A stretch of 64,000 nucleotides of DNA from Pseudobdellovibrionaceae bacterium (GTDB lineage Bacteria; Bdellovibrionota; Bdellovibrionia; Bdellovibrionales; Bdellovibrionaceae). Below the pieces are notes generated by a model, which had not been told where the DNA came from, ran no database searches, and saw only the letters and a program-made list of their open reading frames with translations. Both the position numbers and the translations under genes were made by a program. The stretch lies in assembly GCA_019637915.1 (NCBI GenBank), contig JAHBUV010000001.1:2512565-2576564 (forward strand), given 5' to 3'. This document shows, piece by piece, positions 8,516-17,606 of the stretch; the stretch's first letter is position 1, and each line of letters opens with the position of its first letter.

Positions 8516-9777
8516 TAGAGGGAGAAGAGGGCTTCGAGGCCGAAGCTCTCGTGCTTTTTGCGCAAGGGGGTGGTGGCGGGGGTGGTTTCATTGGGGCCCT
8601 GGGCGCGCAGGGCGAAGTTGGTGGCGTAGGCGGAAACGCAGTTTTCCCGGGAGCGCGCGGCGGGGCAGAAACCCCAGGAGGCTTTGGCCCAGGTGTAGTT
8701 CTCGGCGGGGTTGCGTCCGTGATACTGGAACTGGCCGCCCTCGAGCTGCAGTTCAAGTTTGTGGCGATCGTTCATCCAGGTGCGGCCGGCGAGCTGCCCC
8801 GAGTAGACGCTGACCGGCCCGCGGGCGAGCGGGTAGCGCAGGAAGTTCAGCGGATTGTCGTAAAGGCGATCCACCAGATTGACGGGGGTGAAATCCGCCT
8901 GGGCCGCGCCCATCAGGTTCTCCAGGTACTTCTCGCTGTAGCCGCGCGCCTGCAGCTGCGGCTTGAGGAACCAGGTCTCGCCCTTCCACTCCGCGGCCAG
9001 GCGCCACTTGCCGGCGACGCCGTTGTTGCGCCAGCCCGCCTCGAGATCCATGTCGATGAGGCCGTAATCCTGGCTGAAATAAAGGCTGCCTTGCGGACCC
9101 CAGAGCGCCGTGCTGTAGGACCAGGCGCCCAGGGTGGGGTCGTAATTCTCTTCACGCTTCAGATCGTTGATGAAGAAAAGGCTCAAGCCCAGGCGTGAAT
9201 CCGCCCAGCGCTTCTCGGCCTCCAGGGCCATCAGGTCGCCGTCGACGCGCAGGACGGCGGTGCCCGGGAACATCAGGCGCACGAAATTGTCGTCCCACGC
9301 GAAACTGATTTCCAGGCCCGACATCTCGAGATCCTGCACCAGCAGACCCGCGCCCAGCGTCTGTCGGCCCAGATCGAAAAAGCGCAGGCGCCAGATTTTT
9401 TGCTCGCCCCAGAAATCCGGATACCAGGTCACGCCCAGCAGATTGAGAATGCGCTGCGAGCTTAGGTAACCGTCGGACGAACTGCCGTTCAGAAAACTCA
9501 GCTGCCCGTTCAGCGTCAGGTTGGATTCCGGACGCGCTTCGATGAAAACATCGGCCCAGTAGCCGGGACCGTGATAGTAGTCGCTTTGGGTGGGCCAGTA
9601 TTTCCAGACGCGGAAATCGGCGGCGAGGGTGTAAAGGTCCGAAGAGGGCAGGACGCGTCCGGGGTCCCCCTGCACCTGCTCGGCGAGGTTTTCGTTGCGC
9701 GTGAAGGGGCGGAAATTCTCGTACGCCCAGGACGGCGCCGACAAAGTCACAAGTAAACTGAAAACGAACAACCTCAC
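8515..9777 (-). CDS. Outer-membrane beta-barrel-like exported protein
   Basis: I do not recognise a named family. Start set at the GTG at 9777 (420 residues): a GGAGG site stands 8 nt upstream, and it yields a clean signal peptide (VRLFVFSLLVTLSAPSWA). The longer reading would run into msrB. The mature protein is rich in alternating aromatic/hydrophobic residues and glycine (such as WKYWPTQSDYYHGPGYWADVF), with many Trp/Tyr and few Cys, and ends with LEALFSL, which resembles an outer-membrane insertion signal. This suggests a large beta-barrel porin or carbohydrate-channel type protein. Function unknown. It lies 32 nt downstream of msrB, probably in the lysC-msrB transcript. Confidence 0.7.
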   Translation of the reverse strand: MRLFVFSLLVTLSAPSWAYENFRPFTRNENLAEQVQGDPGRVLPSSDLYTLAADFRVWKYWPTQSDYYHGPGYWADVFIEARPESNLTLNGQLSFLNGSSSDGYLSSQRILNLLGVTWYPDFWGEQKIWRLRFFDLGRQTLGAGLLVQDLEMSGLEISFAWDDNFVRLMFPGTAVLRVDGDLMALEAEKRWADSRLGLSLFFINDLKREENYDPTLGAWSYSTALWGPQGSLYFSQDYGLIDMDLEAGWRNNGVAGKWRLAAEWKGETWFLKPQLQARGYSEKYLENLMGAAQADFTPVNLVDRLYDNPLNFLRYPLARGPVSVYSGQLAGRTWMNDRHKLELQLEGGQFQYHGRNPAENYTWAKASWGFCPAARSRENCVSAYATNFALRAQGPNETTPATTPLRKKHESFGLEALFSL

Positions 9778-9809
9778 CGGGAACCTCCGTGCCGCCGATG
9801 AGGTCGAGG

Positions 9810-10340
9810 TTACTTCGCGGGCTGTTGCTTGAAAAGCTTCAAATAGCGGCCGTAGCCCTCTTTTTCCAGATCCTCGAGGGGGATAAAGCGGAGGGCCGCG
9901 GAGTTCATGCAAAACCGTTGACCCGACGGGCCGGGCCCGTCGTCAAAAACGTGACCGAGGTGCGAACCGCCGTGTTTCGACAGCACTTCGGTGCGCGGCA
10001 TGAACAGCTTCAGATCCGTGCGCGTCTTCACCGCGTCCTCGTCGATGGTTTTGGTGAAGCTCGGCCAGCCCGTGCCGGAGTCGTATTTGTCGAGGGAGCT
10101 GAACAACGGCTCCCCCGTCACCACGTCGACGTAGATGCCGGCGCGTTTGTTGTCCCAGTACTCGTTGTCGAAAGGCTTTTCCGTCCCCTCGTGCTGAGTG
10201 ACCTGGTACTGCAGGGGCGACAGTTTTTTCTTCAGCTCTTCCTCGGAAGGCTTGGCGTAGGATTTTTTCTCTTCGGCTTTGTTGGACATGGCGACTCCCG
10301 TGATGGCGGTCAGGACGACGATGGGAAACCAGAATCTCAT
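9810..10340 (-). CDS. msrB: Exported peptide-methionine (R)-S-oxide reductase MsrB
   Basis: Reduces methionine-R-sulfoxide in proteins. 176 residues with an N-terminal hydrophobic signal ([17 protein letters not shown]), so it is predicted periplasmic or membrane-tethered. The MsrB core is unmistakable: [42 protein letters not shown] and the catalytic cysteine in [11 protein letters not shown]. The four zinc cysteines of many MsrBs are absent. The usual resolving-cysteine position is Thr (SGTGWPSF instead of SGCGWPSF), so it should need a thioredoxin-like partner directly. Start taken as the ATG at 10340, preceded by GAGGTG; it begins 2 nt after the lysC stop. Confidence 0.92.
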   Translation of the reverse strand: MRFWFPIVVLTAITGVAMSNKAEEKKSYAKPSEEELKKKLSPLQYQVTQHEGTEKPFDNEYWDNKRAGIYVDVVTGEPLFSSLDKYDSGTGWPSFTKTIDEDAVKTRTDLKLFMPRTEVLSKHGGSHLGHVFDDGPGPSGQRFCMNSAALRFIPLEDLEKEGYGRYLKLFKQQPAK

Positions 10341-10342
10341 TC

Positions 10343-11701
10343 TCACACCTCGATGAAGGACCGATGCAGGCGCTTGACCGCTTCCTCCGCCTTGCCCTCG
10401 TCCACGAGGAAGCAGAAGTTGTGTTTGCTCGCCCCCAGGCAGATCATGCGCACGTTAATGCCCTCGATCGCGTCAAAAACCCTTTTGGCCAGTCCCGCCG
10501 TGTGATTGATGGAGTTGCCGATCAGGGCGATCAGCGTCAGCTTGTCCTCCACGTGCACGTCAGCGAAGCGGGACAGCTCCTGGAGCAGTTTCCTATTCAG
10601 CAACGCCGACTCGTCCAGTGTCAACGACACGCTGATTTCCGAGGTGGTGATGGCGTCAACCGACACTTGGTTGTCATCGAACACTTTGAAGATCTTGGCG
10701 AGGAAACCGTGGGCGTTCAGCATCTCCGGCGTCGTCAGCGTGACCAGCACCTGTTTTTTGCGCAGGGCCAGGGCGCGCACCAGGGGCGCGTCCACGACGT
10801 CGCGGCGGACCCAGGTGCCGCGCTCCTGCGGGTCGAAACTCGAACCGACGAAAACGGGGATGTCGCGGCGGATGGCCGGCAGCAGGGTGGCCGGATGCAG
10901 AACCTTGGCGCCGAAGGTGGCGAGCTCCGAAGCCTCCTTGAAGGAGATCTCGGCGATGGAGCGGGCGGCAGGGCACAGCCGGGGATCGGTGGTGGCGATG
11001 CCGGGCACGTCGGTCCAGATCTCCAGCACGTCGGCGTCGATGGCTTCGGCGAGGAGGGCGGCGGAGTAATCGGACCCGCCGCGGCCGAGGGTGGTGGTGG
11101 CGCCGTCCTCGGTGGAACCGATGAAACCTTGCGTGACGAAGACCCCGGCGTCAGCGGCGGGGATTTTCTCGGCGCATAGGCGGCGGATGCTCTCCGTGAG
11201 GGGACGGGCGCGGCCGAATTGATCGTCCGTGCGCAGGACCTCCCGGGCGTCGAGCCAGGAGGCCCGACCTTGGTCCGGCCCCAGGGCCTCGTTCATGGCC
11301 GTGACGAAGAGGACCGACGACAGGCGCTCGCCCAGGCTCATCAGCGTATCAAGGGCTTTTGTTGAGCAATCCCGCAACAGGTAAACGCCGCGGGCGATGG
11401 AATCCATTTCGTCGAGAAGTTCCGCCAGCCGCCGGCGGTCGTCCGGCGGGACGCCCAAATCATCGCCCAGGCCCAGGTGGCGGTCGCGGATCCGGCGCAG
11501 CAGGTTCTCGCTCTCCTCCCAATGCCCGCTTTGGGCTTTTTGGCCCAAAGTGATCAGGTCGTTGGTGGTCCCGGAGGTGGCCGAGACCACGACCAGGCGG
11601 CTGCCCCGGCGGGCGGCGACGAGGGCGCTCCGGCGCATGCAGGCGGCGTCGCCCATGGACGTTCCGCCGAATTTCGAAACGAGACGGGAAGCGGGATTCA
11701 T
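10343..11701 (-). CDS. lysC: Aspartate kinase
   Basis: Phosphorylates aspartate, the first step toward lysine/DAP, threonine and methionine. Start at 11701 (452 residues) is set by GGAGG 5 nt upstream and by the family N-terminus [18 protein letters not shown]; the much longer open frame upstream is spurious. Substrate motifs [31 protein letters not shown] and [15 protein letters not shown] are present. The C-terminal 150 residues form two ACT domains ([21 protein letters not shown] and [15 protein letters not shown]), which normally give lysine or threonine feedback. The length fits the monofunctional LysC type. It is divergent from the DUF3015 gene and precedes msrB. Confidence 0.93.
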   Translation of the reverse strand: MNPASRLVSKFGGTSMGDAACMRRSALVAARRGSRLVVVSATSGTTNDLITLGQKAQSGHWEESENLLRRIRDRHLGLGDDLGVPPDDRRRLAELLDEMDSIARGVYLLRDCSTKALDTLMSLGERLSSVLFVTAMNEALGPDQGRASWLDAREVLRTDDQFGRARPLTESIRRLCAEKIPAADAGVFVTQGFIGSTEDGATTTLGRGGSDYSAALLAEAIDADVLEIWTDVPGIATTDPRLCPAARSIAEISFKEASELATFGAKVLHPATLLPAIRRDIPVFVGSSFDPQERGTWVRRDVVDAPLVRALALRKKQVLVTLTTPEMLNAHGFLAKIFKVFDDNQVSVDAITTSEISVSLTLDESALLNRKLLQELSRFADVHVEDKLTLIALIGNSINHTAGLAKRVFDAIEGINVRMICLGASKHNFCFLVDEGKAEEAVKRLHRSFIEV

Positions 11702-11712
11702 CACTCCTCCAT

Positions 11713-11741
11713 TTGCGGTGGACGGAAAAAGGTCATATCCT
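11713..11741 (+). promoter_or_regulatory. Candidate sigma-70 promoter of the DUF3015 gene
   Basis: TTGCGG (11713-11718), a 17-nt spacer and TATCCT (11736-11741) lie in the 61-nt gap between the divergent lysC and DUF3015 starts. An overlapping TAGGAT at 11741-11746 is an alternative -10. Confidence 0.4.
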
Positions 11742-11762
11742 AGGATGGCCAAGGAGGCACGC

Positions 11763-12266
11763 ATGAAAAAAACGATCGCCCTGCTGATCGGGATGATCAG
11801 CTCTGTTTTGTTTCTGTCCACTGGGACGGCCATGGCCGCCGACGGCAGCTCCGGCTGCGGACCGGGTTGGTATCTGCTGAAAGAAAACTCGCTGGTGTCC
11901 TCGTCCCTGCGGGCGACCACCAACGGCGTCCTGATGCCCGTCGTGACCGTCGGTATGACCGTGGGAACCTCGAACTGCACCCAGCACAAGATCGTCATGA
12001 CCGAAAAAGAGAGCCTGCACTTCGCCACCATGAACTATTACGAGCTGATGGGCGAAGCGGCCCGCGGCGAAGGCGTCTATCTGTCGGCTTTCTCGGACAC
12101 CATCGGCTGCCCGAAAGCCGCCCGCGCCGAGTTCGGGCGCAAAATCCAGGGCCAGTACCGCCAGGTTTTCTCGGACGGGCAACGCCGTCCTGAGCAAATG
12201 CTCGAAAGCGTTTACAAGGTGATCCTGCAAGACTCTTCCCTCGTTCGCGCTTGCTCTCTCGGATAA
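11763..12266 (+). CDS. DUF3015 family exported protein
   Basis: 167 residues with a Sec signal peptide (cleavage near TAMAA). It shows the DUF3015 hallmark: CGPGWYLLKENSLVSSSLRATTNG followed by a second conserved cysteine region (GTSNCTQHKI), and further cysteines in IGCPK and VRACSLG, so two disulfides are likely. The family is found in Gram-negative bacteria and has no established function. ATG at 11763 is preceded by AAGGAGG. The 3' end overlaps the DUF4105 gene by 16 nt. Confidence 0.88.
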   Translation: MKKTIALLIGMISSVLFLSTGTAMAADGSSGCGPGWYLLKENSLVSSSLRATTNGVLMPVVTVGMTVGTSNCTQHKIVMTEKESLHFATMNYYELMGEAARGEGVYLSAFSDTIGCPKAARAEFGRKIQGQYRQVFSDGQRRPEQMLESVYKVILQDSSLVRACSLG

Positions 12267-14071
12267 AGTTTTCACTCTTCCTGGCGCTGGCCCTCCCCGC
12301 GACGGCCGGCGCCGATCTTGGTCGCGATCCCGCCTGGCTCCGCTACCTGCAGGTCGAATCGACCTGGATGTCAGGCCCTCGCAGCTCCGTCCGCACGCCT
12401 GAATTTTTCCTGTCCTCCGATGGGGCCGTGGACCCGGCCGCCGAGTGGCGGGCGTCCCTGCGGGCTTTCCGCCGCGGCGAAAGGCGCGTCTTCGCGGGGG
12501 AGGAGCAGCCGCTGCGCTGCTGGTTCCCGGCCCGCGCCGAATTGATGGAGCGCCTGAGCGGCGAAAAATTTCCGGCCGCCTCCTGTCCCGCGATCGAGCG
12601 CTGGCGACAGGCCCTGGGCGGTGATCGGATCTCGGTGATCTTCGCGGGGGCCTATGCCAACAACCCGGCCTCGCTGTTCGGCCACACCCTGCTGCGCTTC
12701 GGGCGCGGCGGGGAGGACCGCAGCGACAAACTGCGAACCTACTCCGCGGGTTTCCTCGCCGCCACGGATCCCGACGACAGCAAACCCGTCACCATTTTCA
12801 AGGGCCTCTTCGGCGGCTACCTCGGCTCTTTCAACGTCAAGCCCCAGTACATGACGGCGGCCTTGTACAACAACTCCGAAAGCCGCGACCTGTGGGAGTA
12901 CCCCCTGTCCCTGACGACGGACGAGGTGCGGTGGGCGAAGCTCTATCTGTGGGAGCTCTCCCACGGCGGCGGCATGGTTTATTATTTCGCCGATTGGAAC
13001 TGCTCTTACCGTTTGCTGACTTTCCTGGACGCCGTCCGCCCGGGTCTCGATCTGGCGGCGCGCACGGATGTGTTCGTCCTGCCCCTGGACACTTTGCGCC
13101 TGATGGACGAGGCGGCTTTGATCGAACGGCCCGGGGTCGGCTTCGAGCCCTCTTTGCGCCGCCGCCTGGATCTGAAGATCGCCGCCATGACCCCCGACGA
13201 GCGCCGTGGCTTCCGCGAGGGGCGGCGTGACGGGGAAACCCTGCGCTCCCTGTCCTCGCCCCTGGTGCTGGACGCGCTGATCGACCACTGGACGGCGCGC
13301 AACTATGAACAACAGACTTTATTGAGTCCCGAGGAGCGCGGGCTGTTCGATCTGACGTTCCAGCGGCGGGCCGCCTTGCGGGTGGTGACGGCGGAATCCC
13401 ATCCGCCACGCCCCGTGCCGGACCCGGACCGCGGCCATCCCACGTCCTGGGCGGAGGCGTCGGCCGGAGGGGTGATCCGGACCTTTTCCTCCCGCCTTGG
13501 CGCCCATGACCTGCGCTCGCCCACCGGTGGGTACGATGGTTCCGCCGCCATCGAATACCTGGGAGTGGACTTGCACCAGGACGTCCGTCGCGGCGTCCTT
13601 TCCTCCGGGCGGTTTTTGATCGGCGACGTGGCGGCCCTCAACGATTGGTCGCGGGAGTTTCCGGCCGCCTCCTGGCGGGCGCACGGTTCGGTGCGCTTTG
13701 AGCGGGGCTTGCGGGACGAGTGGCGCTGGTGGGTCGACGGCGGGGGCGGTTACGGTCTCAGCGCCGAGGTGTCGGAAGGGCTCCTGCTGTTTTTGCTGCC
13801 TTCGGCGCGCGTCGCCCTGAATCTCGGTCGGGCGGAATCCTGGATCGCGCCGGCCCTGTGGGGCGGGGCGCGCTGGGAAAAGGGCAAAAACACCTTCTCT
13901 TTGTTGACGGAAATCGCGCGGGAACACGATCGCGATCATGCGGACATTTCGCTGCGCTGGTCGCGCTGGCTGGGGCGGGGGAGCGGTCTCTTCGCGGAAG
14001 CGAAGGGAGGGGCGGGGCCATGGAAGGCTTGGGAGAGCGATTTCGCCGCCGGCGTCCGCGTTTATTTCTGA
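12251..14071 (+). CDS. DUF4105 (Lnb N-terminal-like) exported protein
   Basis: 606 residues from a TTG start at 12251, the only start that gives the signal peptide (MLSRIKFSLFLALALPATAGA). Residues about 20-330 match the DUF4105/Lnb N-terminal periplasmic domain: RISVIFAGAYANNPASLFGHTLLRFG, a central YSAGF, and WNCSYRLLTFLDAVRPG with an NlpC/P60-like Cys. The C-terminal 200 residues are glycine/aromatic rich with alternating pattern and end in VRVYF, so probably a barrel or barrel-associated beta-domain. The His and Cys may form a peptidase/transferase-type active site; family activity is not established. It is coupled to the upstream DUF3015 gene by overlap. Confidence 0.82.
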   Translation: MLSRIKFSLFLALALPATAGADLGRDPAWLRYLQVESTWMSGPRSSVRTPEFFLSSDGAVDPAAEWRASLRAFRRGERRVFAGEEQPLRCWFPARAELMERLSGEKFPAASCPAIERWRQALGGDRISVIFAGAYANNPASLFGHTLLRFGRGGEDRSDKLRTYSAGFLAATDPDDSKPVTIFKGLFGGYLGSFNVKPQYMTAALYNNSESRDLWEYPLSLTTDEVRWAKLYLWELSHGGGMVYYFADWNCSYRLLTFLDAVRPGLDLAARTDVFVLPLDTLRLMDEAALIERPGVGFEPSLRRRLDLKIAAMTPDERRGFREGRRDGETLRSLSSPLVLDALIDHWTARNYEQQTLLSPEERGLFDLTFQRRAALRVVTAESHPPRPVPDPDRGHPTSWAEASAGGVIRTFSSRLGAHDLRSPTGGYDGSAAIEYLGVDLHQDVRRGVLSSGRFLIGDVAALNDWSREFPAASWRAHGSVRFERGLRDEWRWWVDGGGGYGLSAEVSEGLLLFLLPSARVALNLGRAESWIAPALWGGARWEKGKNTFSLLTEIAREHDRDHADISLRWSRWLGRGSGLFAEAKGGAGPWKAWESDFAAGVRVYF

Positions 14072-14180
14072 AACATTTTTTTCCCGTCTCAAATTGACCC
14101 TGTTGAATTCATGGGCGTCCCGCCAAGCCTTCGTCAGCCGGCGGGGCCCGGACCGGGCCTCGTCCGAGATGGAGGTCCAG

Positions 14181-14209
14181 CTGACGGTGTTTTTTTTGCA
14201 TGTTAAATT
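14181..14209 (+). promoter_or_regulatory. Candidate sigma-70 promoter of the beta-helix protein
   Basis: CTGACG (14181-14186), a 17-nt AT-rich spacer and TAAATT (14204-14209) stand 19 nt before the ATG. A GGGGTGG SD-like site lies between them and the start. Confidence 0.4.
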
Positions 14210-14227
14210 GGCTCTTGGGGTGGTGAG

Positions 14228-16516
14228 ATGCGAGAGTTCCGTTTCAAAGCTTTTCTTCCTTACGCCGCGGCCGTCGTCGTTCTCGTGGTGGCCTTCGAGA
14301 ACTGTTCCGGCGGACTGCACTCCCAGGCGTCGCGGGACTTCACGGCCGCCAGCCTGCCGGCCCCGCGCCTGGAAAGCGGCGGCATCGTGCAGGCTCAAGC
14401 CTCGGCCGTGCTGAACGATTCGCTGCAAGCGCTGCTGAACGGCGCCTCCCGCACCTGCGCGGAGCTGAAAGCTCTGGACGGAAAGGACCAGAACGCCTCG
14501 CCGGTCCTGCAGGACTGCCTGAACCGCGCCGTCGGCGGGACGCTGCTGATCCCCGCGGGCGTTTACCGTTTGCGGGAGCGGGTGGTGGTGCAGGGGCCGA
14601 TCGCCGTCGCGAGCGAGAACTCGGGCCTGGGGAGCGGCGCCTTCGTGCAGTGCGGATTGAAGGACGCGCGCTGCGCGCGCTTCATCGCCGCCAACGATCA
14701 GGATTTTTCCCAACCCCAGGACAAGCGCTCCGGGCTGTTCCACATGAAAGGCGACGACATCCTTTGGGAGAGCCTCATCATGGACGGGGATCGCCAGAAC
14801 CGTTTGGACTCCCCGGTTCTCCAATCCTGTCGCGCGGCGAACAACGCCGCCGGGCATCTTCTGACGGTGGCGGCCGATCGCGTGACGATTCGCGGCTCGG
14901 TCTTCGCCAACGCCGTCTGCGGCAGCGCCCTCAACCTGCAGAATTCGCCCAGGACCGAGGCGGTGGTCCTGGAGGCCAACATCTTCGCCTTCAACGGCCG
15001 CAATGACGACCAGGGCGCCTGGTCGGACGGGCTGACGGTGGGCGAAGGCGCGAACCTGAAGGTCGTCGGCAATCTGTTCGAGGACAACACCGACGTGCAG
15101 CTGATCATGGGCGGCTGCCGTCATTGCACGATCGACGGCAACACGTTCCGCCACGGCGGCGACCTCGCGCAAGGGGCGTTCGGCGAATTGCACCTGCAGA
15201 ACTGGCCCGGCGGCACGTCGGGCGATTTCACCGGCACCACCGTCACGGGCAACCACATCGATTGCCGGTACCGCTGTTCGATGGGGCTCGCCCTGGGCGC
15301 GAACTCCTGGTACCCCAGCGCGCAAGGGGCGGCTTTCGGCGCCGTGGTCACCGGCAACATCGTGACCCGCGCTTTGATCGCTTACAACGTGGACGTCATC
15401 ACCGGTCATACGATCCTGGAGAACAACAAGGTGCTCGAAGCCGCCCTCGGCACGGCCGGCGAGTGCGACGGCCAGCCGATCCGCCTCTCCGCCATCAACC
15501 TGACGGATGATTCGAAGGGCCTGCTGTCCGACACCAGCCGGACCTGGATGTCGGCTTACGGGAAGGCCCTGCCGGATGCGGAACTGATCACCAACAAGGA
15601 TTATCCTTACTGCATTCCCTCGGTGTCCCGGGCGCGGATCGACAAGACCTACGATCTCTCCGCGATCGAGGCCGATTTCACGGCCACCTTCACCGCGCAG
15701 ATCAAGCGGGCTTACCGGGAGATCCTGGGCCGCGAGGTCGACGACGCCGGCCTGCAGTTCCACCTGAAGAACATGAAGGCCGGCCAGGGCCTGTCGGAAG
15801 TCCGGGAAATCCTGGCCGCGAGCAAAGAAGGCAAGGCGGTCATCGATCTGATTTACCGGACCGTGCTCGATCGCGCCGCGGACGCCGCGGGCGCGTCTTA
15901 CGCCGTGCAGTTCCTGAAAGCGGGCGGGGATCTGGACGTCTACCGCCGCGACTTGGCGCTCTCCGCGGAGGCGGCGGATAAAATCACCGCGGCCTTCCGC
16001 GCCGTTTTGTCGCGGGCCCCGACCGCGGCGGAGATCAAGGCTTATCAACAAAAATTGGTGGCCACCCACTCTTGGGCGCAGGTCCGCCAGGAGATCGACG
16101 CCTTGAAAAAAACGGACCCCGTCCCGGAGCCGGTCATCGCCGCCAACCTCAAGGACTTTCTCACGCACCTGTACCAGACGACCTTCAGCCGCTCCGCCGA
16201 CAAAGCGGGACTGAACGCCTGGGCGGAGCAGTACGAGCGGAACCAGACCTCGTGCCGCGGCCTCACCCTGGCTTTCCTGAGGAGCTCCGAGAACACCTAC
16301 CGCCAGCAGGCCCTGAACAGCGGCGCGACGGGACGCCGGTCGTACGTTCGTCAGCTGTATCCCATCGTTTTCTGGAGGACCGCGGACGCGGCCGGGGTCG
16401 ATTACTGGACGGGGCTGCTGTCCCAGGGCGCCGTCAGCCTGGACAACCTGGAGATGGAGCTCCTGAACTCCGACGAGTTCAAGGGCGTTTGCTCCAGCCG
16501 GGATCTGCGCTACTGA
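14228..16516 (+). CDS. Secreted beta-helix protein with C-terminal DUF4214 repeats
   Basis: 762 residues. The N-terminus has a transmembrane/signal stretch ending VVAFENCSGG; the Cys suggests a lipoprotein, but FENC is not a standard lipobox. Residues about 95-430 look like a right-handed parallel beta-helix (repeated VTIRGSVF, LKVVGNLFEDN, CTIDGNTFRHGG, VTGNHID), the fold of polysaccharide lyases and adhesins; no catalytic set can be assigned by eye. Residues about 490-755 hold roughly five DUF4214-type repeats (such as AYREILGREVDDAGLQFHLK, LYQTTFSRSADKAGLNAW, LYPIVFWRTADAAGVDYW). DUF4214 is common in S-layer, adhesin and secreted calcium-binding-type proteins. Likely a cell-surface or prey-directed protein. 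Confidence 0.75.
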   Translation: MREFRFKAFLPYAAAVVVLVVAFENCSGGLHSQASRDFTAASLPAPRLESGGIVQAQASAVLNDSLQALLNGASRTCAELKALDGKDQNASPVLQDCLNRAVGGTLLIPAGVYRLRERVVVQGPIAVASENSGLGSGAFVQCGLKDARCARFIAANDQDFSQPQDKRSGLFHMKGDDILWESLIMDGDRQNRLDSPVLQSCRAANNAAGHLLTVAADRVTIRGSVFANAVCGSALNLQNSPRTEAVVLEANIFAFNGRNDDQGAWSDGLTVGEGANLKVVGNLFEDNTDVQLIMGGCRHCTIDGNTFRHGGDLAQGAFGELHLQNWPGGTSGDFTGTTVTGNHIDCRYRCSMGLALGANSWYPSAQGAAFGAVVTGNIVTRALIAYNVDVITGHTILENNKVLEAALGTAGECDGQPIRLSAINLTDDSKGLLSDTSRTWMSAYGKALPDAELITNKDYPYCIPSVSRARIDKTYDLSAIEADFTATFTAQIKRAYREILGREVDDAGLQFHLKNMKAGQGLSEVREILAASKEGKAVIDLIYRTVLDRAADAAGASYAVQFLKAGGDLDVYRRDLALSAEAADKITAAFRAVLSRAPTAAEIKAYQQKLVATHSWAQVRQEIDALKKTDPVPEPVIAANLKDFLTHLYQTTFSRSADKAGLNAWAEQYERNQTSCRGLTLAFLRSSENTYRQQALNSGATGRRSYVRQLYPIVFWRTADAAGVDYWTGLLSQGAVSLDNLEMELLNSDEFKGVCSSRDLRY

Positions 16517-16560
16517 AGGGGAGTTTCCCGGCGACGATCCGCCGGGGGTCACCCGCGCCA

Positions 16561-16592
16561 AAAAAAAGACCCGCCGGGAGGCGGGTCTTTTT
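16561..16592. terminator. Bidirectional rho-independent terminator
   Basis: GACCCGCC and GGCGGGTC pair around a GGGA loop. An A-run precedes and a T-run follows the stem, so it can end transcription from both the beta-helix gene (+) and the DsbA-like gene (-), which converge here. Confidence 0.9.
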
Positions 16593-16612
16593 CATCGGCA
16601 AAAGGCAAAAAC

Positions 16613-17425
16613 CTATTCCGTCTTTTTCTCGGCGTCCGCGGCCGGGGCGGCGCCGCCGAGGTGACGATCAATGATCGTCTTGAACTCGGGGAAGGGATAA
16701 GCGCCGCGCAGGCTCACGCCGTTGATGATGAAGCCGGGCGTGCCGGAGATGTTGAACTTCTGGGCTTCGGCCATGTCGGCCTCGATGCGTTTCATGATCG
16801 ACTCGTCCTTCAGGTCTTTCTCGAGTTTTTTCATGTCGGCGCCGAGCTTCTTGGCGACTTCGTTCATGTATTTTTCACCTTCGGACTTCAGGCGGTTCTG
16901 GTTTTCAAACATGGCGTCGTGGAACTTCTCGGCCTTGTCGTGGCCTTGGCGGGCCAGGGCTTCGAAGTACTTGGCGGCCGGCAGGGCTTTCGGGTGGAAA
17001 TCCAGCGGCAGGTGCTTGAAGACGATGCGGACTTTGTCGGCGTATTCTTTTTCCACTTGCTTGATGGTCATGAAGCCGCGCGAGCAGTAGGGGCATTCGA
17101 AATCGGAGTATTCCACGATGGTGACGGGGGCGTCTTTTTTCCCGAAGATCACGCGGGTCTCGTCGATTTCGGCTTTCAGGGGGTTCTTGAACTCGTCGTC
17201 GCGCTTCTGGCCTTCTTCGGCCATGGCTTTTTCCTGGGCTTTGCGCTGGGCGTTCTGGGCGGCGCCGTTCACCACTTCGATGAACTTCTCCGGATCTTTT
17301 TCGATGGCGACGAAAACGATGCTCGGATCTTTTTCAACGGCTTCTTTCAATTGTTTCGCGGACGGGGTGCAGTTGGTGAGGGCGAAAGCCATCACGGGCA
17401 GGCTCATGACAAAAAACTTTTTCAA
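16613..17425 (-). CDS. DsbA-family thioredoxin-fold lipoprotein
   Basis: 270 residues from a TTG at 17425, chosen because GGAGG lies 6 nt upstream and it opens a lipoprotein-like signal (MKKFFVMSLPVMAFALTNC). After a charged helical stretch (about 20-85) comes a DsbA/DSBA-like thioredoxin domain: PVTIVEYSDFECPYCSRGF carries the redox CPYC, and NISGTPGFIINGVSLRGAYPF the cis-proline loop. Such proteins act as periplasmic thiol oxidases, isomerases or cytochrome/antioxidant helpers. The N-terminal helical extension is unusual for DsbA and is shared by the DsbA-like domain proteins of some delta-type bacteria. It could supply electrons to exported MsrB; that link is inference. Confidence 0.88.
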   Translation of the reverse strand: MKKFFVMSLPVMAFALTNCTPSAKQLKEAVEKDPSIVFVAIEKDPEKFIEVVNGAAQNAQRKAQEKAMAEEGQKRDDEFKNPLKAEIDETRVIFGKKDAPVTIVEYSDFECPYCSRGFMTIKQVEKEYADKVRIVFKHLPLDFHPKALPAAKYFEALARQGHDKAEKFHDAMFENQNRLKSEGEKYMNEVAKKLGADMKKLEKDLKDESIMKRIEADMAEAQKFNISGTPGFIINGVSLRGAYPFPEFKTIIDRHLGGAAPAADAEKKTE

Positions 17426-17593
17426 GATGTCCTCCAAAGCGGGTTGTCGTTTCAAAACCTGGACATTCTGGCATAGGCCTAGACCAATCAAAAGGTTTTC
17501 AGCCCCTTGCGGTGATGCGTCGAAGCTTGAGACCAAGGTCTTGAGGCGAAGATCCACTCTCGCAAAGACCTGGCGCTCGGGACGCGACGCCTC

Positions 17594-17599
17594 TAAAAT
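17594..17599 (+). promoter_or_regulatory. Candidate -10 box, TAAAAT, of the 17607 lipoprotein gene
   Basis: TAAAAT (5 of 6 to consensus) ends 7 nt before the ATG, so transcription would begin at or next to the start codon. No SD is present. The -35 region (TGGCGC, 17571-17576 or nearby) is weak. Confidence 0.4.
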
Positions 17600-17606
17600 C
17601 GAAAAC

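Noticed and set aside
9778-9912. Longer start for the barrel-like protein
   Set aside because: It runs into msrB and hides the signal peptide; the GTG at 9777 has a good SD.
11702-12031. 330-nt upstream extension of lysC
   Set aside because: It overlaps the divergent DUF3015 gene and its signal peptide region; the GGAGG-backed ATG at 11701 gives the normal aspartokinase N-terminus.
13319-16561. A 1080-codon open frame on the minus strand
   Set aside because: It lies opposite the clear beta-helix/DUF4214 gene and part of DUF4105, is Arg/Gly/Ala-rich without motifs, and reflects GC-rich third positions.
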